A stretch of 64,000 nt of DNA. It comes from Bacillota bacterium. GTDB lineage: Bacteria; Bacillota; Sulfobacillia; Sulfobacillales; JAIMBI01. A model generated the notes under the pieces. It saw only the letters and a program-made list of their open reading frames with translations. It searched no databases and was not told the origin of the DNA. Shown piece by piece: positions 51,767 to 61,615 of this stretch; the stretch's first letter is position 1; the number at the start of each line of letters is the position of its first letter. The stretch spans positions 1-64,000 of the forward strand of contig JAJZWS010000009.1 in the NCBI GenBank assembly GCA_021846565.1. The letters are read 5' to 3'. A program made the position numbers and the translations under genes.

Positions 51767-52621
51767 TCAGCGTGGCACCCCCACGACCGCGGTGCGCGCG
51801 GTGGCGGCTCCGTCAGACACCGTCAGAAAGTATTGGCGGAGCGTGTCTCCGCGGAGTCCCACCCGCAAGGCCTCCAGCGCCAGCGCCTCGTCGGGGGCGA
51901 TGTTGCCCAAGTTGACATTGGGGCCAAAGCGCATGACCAGCTGGTGCTGCTGCGCTTTTTGTGGCGCCTCCCACATGAGGCGGCCCGGCTGCGACACATG
52001 ACTCACCATCTGTTCCAGCTCCTGTTCCAGGATGTGTCCCGCCTCATCATAGATCACCACCCCCTGGCCGCTTTCCCGGCCCTCGACGATCACCAGGTCC
52101 GAGCCGGAGGCCAAGTCGTCCTCGACCTGCGTCCACAGTTTGAGGTCCGGCACTTGGTCCCGCGGATCTTTCTTGCCCACTTCACTGACCACCAGCGTGA
52201 ACCCAAACGCGCGGGCCCGCCGAATGGTCGCGGCTCGCGTGGCGGCATCGATGGTGATGGTGCCGTCGGATACCTCGATGCCCGTGAACCCCAGCGCTTC
52301 CGCGCGCTCCAGGTAGGCCTCCAGCTTGTTTTGCATGAGCGCCAGTTCCAGGAACGTGCCACCGGGAAAAATGTCCACGCCGTAGGACTTCACCAACTCA
52401 ATCTTTTGGCGCAGCAGCCGATAGGGATAAAAGGCGGACGTTCCGAACGTCAGCTTCACTTGGTCGACATAGTCCCCCGCCAGTTCCATTAGGTCGCGCG
52501 TGCCCGTGAGCCCAATGCCTTTGTCGATCACCATCGTCAGGCCGCGCTCCCGGGGGCGCGCTTCGCGGTCGGCCGCTGGAAAATCCAAGATGCCGACCCA
52601 TGCCCGATCGCTGTCTGCCAT
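51767..52621 (-). CDS. comA: Phosphosulfolactate synthase (ComA)
   Basis: 284 residues, TIM-barrel enzyme adding sulfite to phosphoenolpyruvate. VIDKGIGLTGTRDLMELAG, VDQVKLTFGTSAFYP, FPGGTFLELAL, GIEVSDGTITI and VVSEVGKKD are conserved. Paired with comB downstream. ATG 52621 opens the operon. Confidence 0.94.
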   Translation of the reverse strand: MADSDRAWVGILDFPAADREARPRERGLTMVIDKGIGLTGTRDLMELAGDYVDQVKLTFGTSAFYPYRLLRQKIELVKSYGVDIFPGGTFLELALMQNKLEAYLERAEALGFTGIEVSDGTITIDAATRAATIRRARAFGFTLVVSEVGKKDPRDQVPDLKLWTQVEDDLASGSDLVIVEGRESGQGVVIYDEAGHILEQELEQMVSHVSQPGRLMWEAPQKAQQHQLVMRFGPNVNLGNIAPDEALALEALRVGLRGDTLRQYFLTVSDGAATARTAVVGVPR

Positions 52622-52782
52622 CGCGACCCCTCCTGTTCGCCCTGGGTGATGCGCCGAACGCCCAGTCGCTTCTGGGCGGCGCTTGCACGCTATGCGGTTG
52701 GGGCCGGCGTGACACTGGACGCGTGAGGCACCGTGCGCGCGGACACGTTATACCATGGCGTAAATTGATGGGAGGAATGTCC

Positions 52783-54084
52783 ATGTCGACCCAGGCCGAC
52801 ACATCGGCCGACGCCGGCGGACAGGACGGCTCCAAACTCCTGGTCCTGTCGCTGGTGCCGTTTCTCATGGTGCTGGGGAACTCCATGCTGATCCCCGTGC
52901 TTCCCAAACTGATGGCGGTGCTCCACGTGAGCCTGCTGCAGGCGGGATTGGTCATCACAGTGTTTTCCATTCCCGCCGGCATCGTCATCCCGTTTGCGGG
53001 AGCGCTGTCGGATCGCGTCGGAAGAAAAATTGTCATGGTGCCCGCGCTCGCGGTCTACGGCTTGGCGGGACTCGGGGCCGGACTCTCCAGCTGGCTGGTG
53101 CCCCATGCATACGCATTTATCATTGGCTTTCGCATCCTCCAGGGCATCGGGGCCGGCGGCACGTACCAGCTGGCCATGGCGCTGGCCGGGGACATGTACC
53201 ACGGCAAGCAGCGGGTCAAGGCGCTCGGGACCCTCGAAGCCTCCAACGGGCTGGGCAAGGTGGTATCCCCGATTGCCGGCTCCGCGGTCGCGCTGGCCGT
53301 GTGGTTTGCGCCCTTCTTTGTCTATGGCTTGCTGAGCTTTCCGGTGGCGGCCGCGGTATGGTTGGTGATCCGCGAGTCCCCCGAACGACCCCAGGCCGCC
53401 AGCATGGACCAGTATTGGCAGGGACTTCGCCGGGTCTTTCAACGCAAGGCGGCGTCGCTGCTGGTGACCTTTCTGGGGGGAGCCACTGTCCTGTTTATCT
53501 TGTTCGGGGTCCTGTCCTACCTCGCGGACATTCTGGAGCATCCCTATGGTGTGGGGGAAATGGCTCGCGGGCTTCTGATTGCCGTCCCCGTCCTGTTTTC
53601 GGCGGTCGCGTCGTACCTGGCGGGCACGGTCATGCAGGCGCGGTTGGCCCGCTGGTCGCGCCCGGTGGTGGCCGGCGGACTTGGCCTGATCGGCTGCGCC
53701 ATGCTGGCCGAGGGCGTCATCTTCAATCCGTTCTGGGCGATGCCCGCCCTGGTGTTCCAGGGGATCGGCACGGGCGCGGCCCTCCCGGCGATCAACACCC
53801 TGGTGACCAGTGCCACGTCCACCAGCGAGCGCGGTGTGGTCACCAGCCTCTACGGGTCGGTGCGCTTCTTCGGGGTGGCGCTGGGGCCCCCGATGTTTGC
53901 CCTGGCGATGCGCGTGCGCCCGATCATTTTCTTCGGAGCCGCCGGCCTGGCTTTTGCCGTGGCGCTCTTGTCCTGGTGGCTCATCAACGAACAGCAGATG
54001 CTCCCGGGGAAGATGGTGAAGCCGGCGCGTCGGGCCGAGTCTGCCCGCCCCCGTGTGCGGGGCCGTCGCCGTCAGCCCACGTGA
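52783..54084 (+). CDS. MFS transporter
   Basis: 433 residues, twelve predicted helices. GALSDRVGRKIVMVPAL is the loop 2-3 motif A, and RILQGIGAGGTYQLAMA motif C-like, placing it in the drug:H+ antiporter branch (DHA1-like). Ends with a basic tail. ATG 52783 follows GGAGG at 7 nt. Substrate unknown; the neighbouring comAB genes are divergent, so sulfolactate export is only a guess. Confidence 0.8.
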   Translation: MSTQADTSADAGGQDGSKLLVLSLVPFLMVLGNSMLIPVLPKLMAVLHVSLLQAGLVITVFSIPAGIVIPFAGALSDRVGRKIVMVPALAVYGLAGLGAGLSSWLVPHAYAFIIGFRILQGIGAGGTYQLAMALAGDMYHGKQRVKALGTLEASNGLGKVVSPIAGSAVALAVWFAPFFVYGLLSFPVAAAVWLVIRESPERPQAASMDQYWQGLRRVFQRKAASLLVTFLGGATVLFILFGVLSYLADILEHPYGVGEMARGLLIAVPVLFSAVASYLAGTVMQARLARWSRPVVAGGLGLIGCAMLAEGVIFNPFWAMPALVFQGIGTGAALPAINTLVTSATSTSERGVVTSLYGSVRFFGVALGPPMFALAMRVRPIIFFGAAGLAFAVALLSWWLINEQQMLPGKMVKPARRAESARPRVRGRRRQPT

Positions 54085-54208
54085 CCGCCCCAGATGGCAG
54101 CGTCCGCCATCGGTGCCAGACGGCTCCCCTCCCCGGGCGCCGTCCTCGGGCATATTCATGTCGACCCACGGGACACTAGCACCAGCATAAGTTTGGGAGG
54201 TGACAGAC

Positions 54209-54448
54209 ATGGCACGAGGCAGCAACACGGGCAACCGGGCCCTGGTTCGCAGCGCGGAAAGTGCGTTGGACAACTTCAAATACGAGGCGGCGCGCGACAT
54301 TGGCGTGCAGATTCCCGACGACAACTACTGGGGCGATCTTCCGGCTCGCCAGTGCGGGGCGGTCGGCGGCCACATGGTCCGCAAGATGATTGAAATGGCC
54401 GAGGAGTCGCTGGCGGGCCGGACGAGCGCGCGCCGCCCGGGCCGCTGA
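54209..54448 (+). CDS. Alpha/beta-type small acid-soluble spore protein 1
   Basis: 79 residues that coat and protect spore DNA. GNRALVRSAESALDNFKYEA, then the conserved C-terminal block CGAVGGHMVRKMIEMAEESL. In the GPR site the usual KYEIA is KYEAA. ATG 54209 follows GGGAGG. Paralogue of the next gene (most residues shared). Confidence 0.9.
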   Translation: MARGSNTGNRALVRSAESALDNFKYEAARDIGVQIPDDNYWGDLPARQCGAVGGHMVRKMIEMAEESLAGRTSARRPGR

Positions 54449-54538
54449 CCCACAAATTCGGGTGGATGAAACGTCAACCGTTTCCGCGGGTAGCGGCGGG
54501 ATGTTCGGAAACACTAGCAGCGTAGGAGGTGAGCAACA

Positions 54539-54760
54539 ATGGCGCAAGGAAGCAACACTGGCAACCGCGCATTGGTGCGGGGAGCGGAGAAGGCGCTGGA
54601 CCAGTTCAAGTACGAACTGGCTCACGAGCTGGGCATCTCTGGCGCGGACGACGGCTACTGGGGCGATGTCCCGGCCCGCCAGTGCGGCGCGGTCGGCGGC
54701 CACATGGTGCGCAAGATGATCGAGATGGCGGAGCAGCAGTTGGCCGGTCGCAGCCACTAG
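54539..54760 (+). CDS. Alpha/beta-type small acid-soluble spore protein 2
   Basis: 73 residues, near copy of the preceding gene: GNRALVRGAEKALDQFKYEL and RQCGAVGGHMVRKMIEMAEQ. The GPR site here is KYELA, closer to the Bacillus form. Preceded by GGAGGTGAG and by ACACTAGCA, which also occurs before the first copy (54171-54180) and may be the -10 region of a forespore (sigma-G) promoter. Confidence 0.92.
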   Translation: MAQGSNTGNRALVRGAEKALDQFKYELAHELGISGADDGYWGDVPARQCGAVGGHMVRKMIEMAEQQLAGRSH

Positions 54761-54806
54761 ACCCTTTCCGAGGTCGGGCGCACCCGGATCCTTCAGGACT
54801 TCTCCC

Positions 54807-54830
54807 AATGGACGGCGCAAGCCGTCCATT
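54807..54830 (+). terminator. Hairpin between convergent spore protein and gpr genes
   Basis: AATGGACGGC, loop GCAA, GCCGTCCATT, then CTTATG. Ten perfect pairs with a GNRA loop but a weak T-tract; it probably ends the spore protein transcript. Confidence 0.65.
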
Positions 54831-54852
54831 CTTATGAGCCGCCCGCTCGCCT

Positions 54853-55815
54853 CTAGGCCCACTCCGCACGGTCCAAGTCAGGCTGGAGGGCGCGGTTTAA
54901 GGCATCGGCCAATACATCGGCCATGTCATTCACCAAGACATCGACTTCTTTGGGGGTCACCATCAACGTCCCCAGCTCCGGGCCCATCACTTCGTCCACC
55001 AGCCGCCGCTGGTCGTCCTGCTCCATCTCGGCGAAGGCTCGGTGAAACGCGGCCTCGTCCTGCAGCGTGGCCGCCAGGCGCCGCATCACCTCCCACACCA
55101 TGCCGGCCGCCAGCACCACGGTGGGCACGCCAATCGCGATCACCGGGACCCCCACGGTCTCCTCGGTGATCCCTTCGCGCCGATTGCCCACCCCGGATCC
55201 TGGATGGATGCCCGTGTCCGCTACCTGCAGGGACGCCAAGAGGCGTGAGGGACTGCGGGCGGCCAACGCGTCGACCGCCACCACGCGGTCGGGCTTGGCC
55301 TCCCGGACAATGCCGCGAATGATGTCCACCGTTTCAATGCCGGTGGTGCCGAGCACACCCGGCGCCACCGCCGACACGCGCCGCATGCGCCCCCGAATGT
55401 CGGCGGGCACCACGGCATCCAGATGCCGTGTAACCAAAAGCCGGTCCACCACGCGCGGACCCAGCGCGTCCGGCGTGGCGTTCCAGTTGCCCAGGCCCAC
55501 CACCAGCACGTGTTCTCCCAACGGCCGCGCCAACAGCGGGGTGAGCACCTCCGCCATCACCTCCGCTACACGGTCCCGCAAGTCGCTGTCCCGCTCTTTG
55601 AAGCGAGGGACGTCGAGCGTGATGTAGTGGCCTACCGGCTTGGCCATCAGGCGCGCGGCCTCATCGCTCACCACATGCACGCGGGTCACCAACATGCCGT
55701 CGCGTCGGTCTTCATGCACGCGCACGCCGGGGAGGTCGCGACGGGACCGCCCGCGCACCAGGTCCCGGGCCTCCACCGCCATATCGGTCTGCACGTTCAC
55801 AGCCTGAAATTTCAC
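54853..55815 (-). CDS. gpr: GPR, spore protein-degrading germination endopeptidase
   Basis: 320 residues. NVQTDMAVEARDLV near the N-terminus (site of zymogen processing in the family), LVVGLGNWNATPDALGP, GIETVDIIRGIV, AVDALAARS and ADTGIHPGSGVGNRR are GPR blocks. It cuts alpha/beta spore proteins at germination; its substrates are encoded convergently next door. GTG 55815 chosen for GGGAG at 9 nt. Confidence 0.95.
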   Translation of the reverse strand: MKFQAVNVQTDMAVEARDLVRGRSRRDLPGVRVHEDRRDGMLVTRVHVVSDEAARLMAKPVGHYITLDVPRFKERDSDLRDRVAEVMAEVLTPLLARPLGEHVLVVGLGNWNATPDALGPRVVDRLLVTRHLDAVVPADIRGRMRRVSAVAPGVLGTTGIETVDIIRGIVREAKPDRVVAVDALAARSPSRLLASLQVADTGIHPGSGVGNRREGITEETVGVPVIAIGVPTVVLAAGMVWEVMRRLAATLQDEAAFHRAFAEMEQDDQRRLVDEVMGPELGTLMVTPKEVDVLVNDMADVLADALNRALQPDLDRAEWA

Positions 55816-55897
55816 GAGCACCGTCTCCCAAACGTGACTGTATGTCCCAGCATTCCCGGGAGGGCGCGGCACATGCGCGGTCGGGCGAACGGTGCGA

Positions 55898-56611
55898 TCA
55901 GGTGTGGGAGTGTACCAGATGCAGGGGCATCCGAAAAATTTGGTGCGCGCGGCTCTGGGTCAGGTCGTGCACGGCGACCAGGTTTTCCAACACCACCCAC
56001 TCACGTTGGCGTGCTGCCTGGCGGTGCACGAGCGGGTCCAAAGCCGACGGCGCCTGCGGAAGACCGGCCAGCACGGCCGCCTGGGCCAGCGACAGGCGGC
56101 GGGCCGGCATACCGAAGTAGCCCTGCGCCGCGCGGCCTACGCCCCAATAGCCGTTGCCCAGATAAACCTGGTTCACATACAAATCCAAGATTTCCGGCTT
56201 GGGGTACCGCGCCGTCACTGCCAGCGCCAGCAAGGCCCCAGACAATTTCCGGCGAAAGGTTTTCCGCGTGGTCAGCAGCTGGTCGCGCACCAGTTGCTGC
56301 GTGAGGGTACTCCCCCCCTGGACGTACGCGCCTTCCTGGAGGTCTACCCAAAAGGACCGCACGACGCCCTCAATGGACACACCGAGATTGGTGTAAAACG
56401 TTCGGTCCTCCGTCGCAATCAGGGCCTTCAGAAACCACGGAGACACCGCCGGCAGAGCCAGCGGCTCCGCATCGTGGCGCCGCATGGCGGCTTCCGTGAT
56501 GGCGGGCAGTCGTACGATGTCCCCCCAGTGCTGGCGGTAAAAGCCCACCACCTGAACGGCCGACCACAAAAACAGGGCCGCCAATCCGATGACCACCGTC
56601 CACCGTCGCAC
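55898..56611 (-). CDS. Monofunctional peptidoglycan glycosyltransferase (GT51)
   Basis: 237 residues: one N-terminal membrane helix, then a GT51 domain with catalytic Glu in IATEDRTFYTN, GGSTLTQQLVRDQLL, RKLSGALLALAVT and YVNQVYLGNGYWGVGRAA. No transpeptidase follows, so it polymerises glycan strands only (MtgA-like). Starts divergently from spoVB. Confidence 0.92.
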   Translation of the reverse strand: MRRWTVVIGLAALFLWSAVQVVGFYRQHWGDIVRLPAITEAAMRRHDAEPLALPAVSPWFLKALIATEDRTFYTNLGVSIEGVVRSFWVDLQEGAYVQGGSTLTQQLVRDQLLTTRKTFRRKLSGALLALAVTARYPKPEILDLYVNQVYLGNGYWGVGRAAQGYFGMPARRLSLAQAAVLAGLPQAPSALDPLVHRQAARQREWVVLENLVAVHDLTQSRAHQIFRMPLHLVHSHT

Positions 56612-56749
56612 TCTACGACCACCTCCCCGCCCTGGATGCGGTGCTCTCCCTCTCGCGCCTGAGTATACGCCCCGCAGACCCGGCGCGACGGGACGCGGGG
56701 ACGGGGTTCATCCCGTAGCCGTCCCGTCATAGCGTGTCCGGGGAGGCGA

Positions 56750-58249
56750 ATGCGGCTGGCCAAGGTGGAGCGCCTCTGGCGGGGCACCCTCACGCTCACG
56801 GCGGCCGCGCTGGTGTCGCGGGGCCTGGGACTGGTATACCGCCTGCTGTTGGCCCGCTATCTCGGGGCCGAGGGGCTCGGCTTCTACCAAATGGTGTTTC
56901 CCCTGTACCTGACCCTGGTGACCATCGTGGCCGGGGGGATGCCCGTCGCGGTGTCCCAGCTGGTGGCGGAGGGCCGCGCCGACGTTCGGCGGCTCGGCCG
57001 TGCCGCCCTCTTGCTGGGCGGAGGCGTCGCCACTCCCCTGACAGTGGGGCTCATCCTGTTGGCCGGGCCGCTTTCGTCCATCCTGTATCACAATGCCCGC
57101 CTGGCCCCGATGCTGGTGCTGATTGCCCCCGCCGTGGTGGCGGTGGGTCTGTCGGCCCCGCTCCGCGGCTTGTACTTTGGGCGCCAGCGGATGCGCGTCC
57201 CGGCCGCCGCGCAGGTGGTGGAGCAGGTGACGCGGCTCGGGCTGCTCGTTCTGCTGGTCCTTGGGGCCTCGGCGCTCTGGATGCCGCGCGGGCCGCTCGC
57301 CGCGGTGCTGTTAATCCCGCTTGGCGAAGTCGCGAGCCTCCTGCTCATGCTGTGGGGATTCCGGCGGCTTCGGTCTGAAGACACCGAGAGGCCCCCTGTG
57401 CGGATGCGCACGCTGGCGGGTCAGCTGGTCCGCCTGGGCACGCCCGTCACCCTGGGCCGCCTGCTGTCGTCCGCCATGGCCCTGGTGGAGGCCGCGATGA
57501 TTCCCCGCCTGCTGATGGCCGGCGGCATGACGCCGCTGGCGGCCGTCAGCTTCTTTGGCCAGCTGGCGGGCATGGTGATGCCCTTGGTGTTTTTCCCGAG
57601 CGCGCTCTCGTTTGCGTTGGCCACGAACCTAGTACCGGCCATCGCATCGGACCAGGGCCACCCCGACCTCCAGGCGGTCCAGATGCGGCGGGCACTTTCG
57701 GTCACGGCGCTGTGGTGCTTCCCGGTCACTGGGCTGCTGTGGGTCCTGGGACCCCGGGTCAACAACCTGCTGTTTGCTACGCATATGGATCCCGGGCTAT
57801 TCCACCCCCTGGTGCTTGGCGCGCTGGCCATGAACTTCAACATTGTGCTCGCGGGCGGGCTGAGGGGGCTGGGGCGCATGACCACACCCCTCTATCATGA
57901 CGTCCTTGCGGCCGGCCTGGAGTTGGCGGCGATTCTTTGGCTGGGAAGCCGGCCGGGCTGGGGACCTCATGTCATGGTGTGGGGCATCGCCGGCGGCCTC
58001 GTTCTGGCGGCCCTGCTGAATGCCGGGGCGGCACTCCACCGATTCGTTCACCGGCCCGCTTTGTTGGCCGGCGCGGCCGCGCCCGGCCTGGCCGCGCTGC
58101 CTGCCGTGGTGCTGTGGCCGGTGCTGGTGCGCACCCTGGGGGGGACGCTGCCGGAGTGGCAGGCGACGGCCGTCGCGCTACTCGCGTCGGGGGCGCTCTA
58201 CTGGCTCGCCGTCCGCTGGCTCGCTGGCGGCGGGCAACGCCCGCCGTAG
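56750..58249 (+). CDS. spoVB: SpoVB-like lipid II flippase family protein
   Basis: 499 residues, about fourteen helices. LVSRGLGLVYRLLLARYLGA, then EGLGFYQMVFPLYLT and MPVAVSQLVAEGRA are characteristic of the SpoVB branch of MurJ-like flippases, which serve spore cortex synthesis. The start at ATG 56750 has GGGGAGG only 3 nt upstream. Runs into the clpB relic on the other strand. Confidence 0.88.
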   Translation: MRLAKVERLWRGTLTLTAAALVSRGLGLVYRLLLARYLGAEGLGFYQMVFPLYLTLVTIVAGGMPVAVSQLVAEGRADVRRLGRAALLLGGGVATPLTVGLILLAGPLSSILYHNARLAPMLVLIAPAVVAVGLSAPLRGLYFGRQRMRVPAAAQVVEQVTRLGLLVLLVLGASALWMPRGPLAAVLLIPLGEVASLLLMLWGFRRLRSEDTERPPVRMRTLAGQLVRLGTPVTLGRLLSSAMALVEAAMIPRLLMAGGMTPLAAVSFFGQLAGMVMPLVFFPSALSFALATNLVPAIASDQGHPDLQAVQMRRALSVTALWCFPVTGLLWVLGPRVNNLLFATHMDPGLFHPLVLGALAMNFNIVLAGGLRGLGRMTTPLYHDVLAAGLELAAILWLGSRPGWGPHVMVWGIAGGLVLAALLNAGAALHRFVHRPALLAGAAAPGLAALPAVVLWPVLVRTLGGTLPEWQATAVALLASGALYWLAVRWLAGGGQRPP

Positions 58250-59323
58250 GCCATCCGGGGCGTGGGGGAACTGCAGCCCCTTGGTTCCCGCTGCGCCGTT
58301 CACCGCGTCGCCCGGCTTCAGCTTGCCCTCCAGCACCTCCAGGGCCAGCGGGTCGGCCAGCTCGCGGTCCATCACGTGGCGAAGCGGCCGGGCCCCGTAG
58401 GCCGGGCTGAATCCGCGACGAACCAGCCAGGCGAGCGCCGTGTCGTCGACCGGGAGCGCCACCCCTGCCCCGCCAGTCGACCCGCCACCTCCTGGATCTG
58501 GCGTTGGGTCTCGGCCCGCACGTGATCCAGCTCCCGACGCTCAAACAGCACCACTCCGTCCAGCCGGTTCAGCCACTCGGGGCGAAATGCCGCGCCCACC
58601 TCCTCCATCACCAGCTGGCGACGGCGTGCCGCGTCCGCTTCTTCCAGAATCACGTCGCTGGCCAGATTGGATGTGAAAATCATCACGGCACGGCGAAAAT
58701 CGACCGTCCGCCCCTGGCCATCGGTCAGGCGCCCATCGTCTGGCAATGGTGTCGTCCACCGTGAGTTCCTCCACGCGCACACGTGGGAAGCGGCGCTCCA
58801 AGGCGGCGTCCTTCCCAATATAGCGGCGATACGCGTCCAGCGTGGTGGCCCCCACCGCCCGCAGATCCCCCGCGCTAGCGCGGGCTACAGCAGGTTAGCG
58901 CCGTCGAGGCCGCCTTCCACGCGGCCCGCACCCATGAGCGCCGAGCTCGTCAATGAACTGGATGACTCCTCCGGCGCGGTCCCTGAGCTCGGTCAGCACC
59001 GCCTTGAGCCGGTCCTCGAATTCCCCGCGGTATCTCGCGCCCGCTACGAGCGCGCCGACGTGCAGCGCCAGCCCCTGCCGGTCCCGCAAGCCGTCGGGCA
59101 CATCGCGGTCGATGATGCGCTGGACCAATCCCGAGACCACGGCCGTCTTGCCTACGCCAGGCTCACCGATAAGCACGGGACTCTTTGTTGGTCCGGCGGG
59201 ACAGCACCTGCACGACGCGGCGAGTCACGTCCCGTCCAATCACGGGACCGAGGGCGCCGCGCACCCGGTCGGCCGAGTCGCCAGCGCCGCCGCGGCCGTC
59301 GTGGTGAGCTCGTAGGGTTCCAT
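58250..59323 (-). pseudogene. clpB: clpB relic (protein disaggregase)
   Basis: Pieces of ClpB appear in correct order but broken. ATG 59323 gives [15 protein letters not shown], fused after a deletion to GPVIGRD and [12 protein letters not shown]; a frameshift precedes [20 protein letters not shown] and [19 protein letters not shown]; another frameshift and a nonsense TAG (58887-58885, where Lys is expected in NLLKPALARG) come before [20 protein letters not shown]. Then about 300 residues (end of AAA1, middle domain, start of AAA2) are gone, and the sequence resumes at [18 protein letters not shown], shifts again, and ends with RRGFSPAYGARPLRHVMDRE. Not functional. It follows dnaK on the same strand. 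Confidence 0.9.
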
Positions 59324-59383
59324 GCGCTACGCCCCCGGCGGCGGAGAGTGTGCCCAGCCCGAGCGCCCCTCCACGCCGCGTGA

Positions 59384-61291
59384 CTATGGTTCGCTGGGAG
59401 CCCCGTCCCCCGTCGCCGGCTCGCCCCCCGGGGAGGCATCCTGGTCGATCACCGTGTCGCCATCCGGAGCCGCCCCGGCCGCACTGGCCGCCTGGCTGTA
59501 CACCTGTTCCGCCAGCCGGTGGCTCACGGTCGTCAGTTGCGTCAAGCTTGACTGCACGCGGTCGCGGTCGTCTGTGCCCAGCGCCTCCTTCATCCCCGCG
59601 ACCGCTGCCTCGGCATCCTGGCGGTCGCTCGCAGACACCTTGTCCCCCAGATCCGTCAGCGCTTTTTCCGTCGCGTAGACCATGCCCTCGGCCTGGTTTT
59701 TCAAATCGACCAGCTCGCGCGCGGCCCGATCCTCGTCCGCCTTGGCTTCGGCGTCTTTAACCATGCGGTCGATGTCCTCGCGCGACAGCTGGGTGCTGGA
59801 GGTCACCGTGATGCGCTGTTCGCGGCCGGTGCCCCGGTCCTTGGCCGACACGTTGACAATGCCGTTGGCGTCAATATCGAAGGTGACCTCAATCTGGGGA
59901 ATGCCCCGGGCGGCGGGGGGCAGCCCCTCCAGCTTGAACAGCGCCAGGGTGCGGTTGTCGCGGGCAAACTGCCGTTCCCCCTGCAGGACGTGAATCTCCA
60001 CCTGCGTTTGGTTGTCCGCCGCGGTGGTGAACACCTTGCTCTTGCGGGACGGAATGGTCGTGTTGCGCTCGACCAGGACTTCGGTTACGCCACCCAGGGT
60101 TTCAATGCCGAGAGACAGGGGCGTCACGTCCAGCAAGACGACATCCTTGACATCGCCCGCCAGCACGCCGGCCTGAATGGCCGCCCCAATCGCGACCACC
60201 TCGTCCGGGTTCACACCGCGGTGCGGCTCCTTGCCCGTGAGCCGCTTGACCAGCTCCTGGACGGCCGGGATGCGAGTGGACCCCCCCACGAGGACCACCT
60301 CATTGATCTGCTGGGCCGACAAGCCGGCGTCGGCCAGGGCTTGCTTGAACGGACCGGTGGTGCGGTCGGTCAGTGCCCGCGTCAACTCCTCAAACTTTGC
60401 CCGGGTGAGGCTCATTTCCAGGTGCTTGGGCCCACTTTGGTCAGCCGTGATGAACGGCATGGAAATTTGGGTCTCCGTCACCGACGACAGTTCGATCTTG
60501 GCTTTTTCCGCGGCTTCGATGAGACGCTGAAGGGCCTGACGGTCGGTCCGGAGATCGATGCCGTGATCCCGGCGGAACTGGTCCGCCACGTATTCGACGA
60601 TCGCCATGTCGTAGTCGTCCCCGCCCAGGTGCGTGTCGCCGGCGGTGGACTTGACTTCAAAGACGCCATCCCCCACCTCCAGCACCGAAACGTCAAACGT
60701 TCCCCCGCCCAGGTCCCACACCAGAATCGTCTCGTTGGTCTTTTTGTCCAGGCCGTAAGCCAGTGCCGCCGCCGTGGGCTCATTGATGATGCGGAGGACT
60801 TCGAGCCCGGCGATGCGCCCGGCGTCTTTGGTCGATTGGCGCTGCGCGTCGTTGAAGTACGCCGGCACCGTGATGACCGCCTGGGTGACCCCCTCGCCCA
60901 GGTACTTCTCTGCGTCCGTCTTCAATTTTCCCAGCACCATGCTGGAGATTTCCTCCGGGGTCAGGTCCTTGCCCGCGTTGGGAAGATGCATGCGCACTTG
61001 GTCGTTCGGCCCGGCCACGACGTGGTACGGCACCCGGTTGCGCTCCTGAGCCACTTCACCGTAGCGGCGGCCCACGAATCGCTTGACCGAAAACACCGTG
61101 TTTTCCGGGTTCATGACCGACTGCCGCCGCGCCAGCTGGCCCACCAGGCGCTCGCCATCTTTCTTGAATCCCACGACCGACGGGGTCAGTCGACTGCCCT
61201 CCGCGTTCAGAATGACGGTGGGCTGCCCACCCTCCATGACGGCCACCACCGAGTTAGTGGTGCCCAGATCGATTCCGACTACCTTCGCCAT
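59384..61291 (-). CDS. dnaK: Chaperone DnaK (Hsp70)
   Basis: 635 residues, complete. [50 protein letters not shown] and [13 protein letters not shown] define the ATPase domain; the substrate domain and lid follow. The C-terminus is acidic and Gly/Ala/Pro-rich without the usual EEVD-like end. No grpE or dnaJ is adjacent. ATG 61291 follows GGAGGAG. Confidence 0.97.
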   Translation of the reverse strand: MAKVVGIDLGTTNSVVAVMEGGQPTVILNAEGSRLTPSVVGFKKDGERLVGQLARRQSVMNPENTVFSVKRFVGRRYGEVAQERNRVPYHVVAGPNDQVRMHLPNAGKDLTPEEISSMVLGKLKTDAEKYLGEGVTQAVITVPAYFNDAQRQSTKDAGRIAGLEVLRIINEPTAAALAYGLDKKTNETILVWDLGGGTFDVSVLEVGDGVFEVKSTAGDTHLGGDDYDMAIVEYVADQFRRDHGIDLRTDRQALQRLIEAAEKAKIELSSVTETQISMPFITADQSGPKHLEMSLTRAKFEELTRALTDRTTGPFKQALADAGLSAQQINEVVLVGGSTRIPAVQELVKRLTGKEPHRGVNPDEVVAIGAAIQAGVLAGDVKDVVLLDVTPLSLGIETLGGVTEVLVERNTTIPSRKSKVFTTAADNQTQVEIHVLQGERQFARDNRTLALFKLEGLPPAARGIPQIEVTFDIDANGIVNVSAKDRGTGREQRITVTSSTQLSREDIDRMVKDAEAKADEDRAARELVDLKNQAEGMVYATEKALTDLGDKVSASDRQDAEAAVAGMKEALGTDDRDRVQSSLTQLTTVSHRLAEQVYSQAASAAGAAPDGDTVIDQDASPGGEPATGDGAPSEP

Positions 61292-61338
61292 GTTTTACGG
61301 CTCCTCCACTGGAGTACACTGTCTCGCGTCCGAGCTTC

Positions 61339-61380
61339 AATATAGTATGGGCAACCGGCCGGGATCAATCATCATCCCGG
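61339..61380 (-). promoter_or_regulatory. dnaK promoter with overlapping inverted repeat
   Basis: Minus-strand TTGATC (61368-61363), 18-nt spacer, TATATT (61344-61339). The -35 lies inside the inverted repeat CCGGGAT-N8-ATCCCGG (61359-61380). No CIRCE element (TTAGCACTC-N9-GAGTGCTAA) is present. Confidence 0.5.
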
Positions 61381-61615
61381 ACGGACGGCGTTGCCCAGTG
61401 CCCAACCTCGGCCGGCGCAGCGCGTGCCTGGCCTCTTCCCACGCCGTCCAGCCCCTAACGCCGCGGGGACGCGAGGGAAAGCCGTAGCCGGCCAACGGGC
61501 ATGACGCGACCGCCACCAGGCCCAACCCGCCAAGGGCCGGCCCGCCCTCAGGTCTTTCATCGCATCACTCCGGTCCGTTGTGGATCCGCCGTTGCCGGTA
61601 CCCGGCTCTCGGACG
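61381..61615. other. Intergenic region upstream of dnaK without gene
   Basis: Together with the promoter region this makes a 324-bp gap between dnaK and nagA. No conserved frame or RNA gene is visible. Confidence 0.5.

Noticed and set aside
42836-59323. Assembly or sequencing error as general cause of the frameshifts
   Set aside because: Long genes such as smc, topA and dnaK are open throughout, lesions cluster in a few loci, and clpB and the kinase also lost residues or segments that indels in reads cannot explain.
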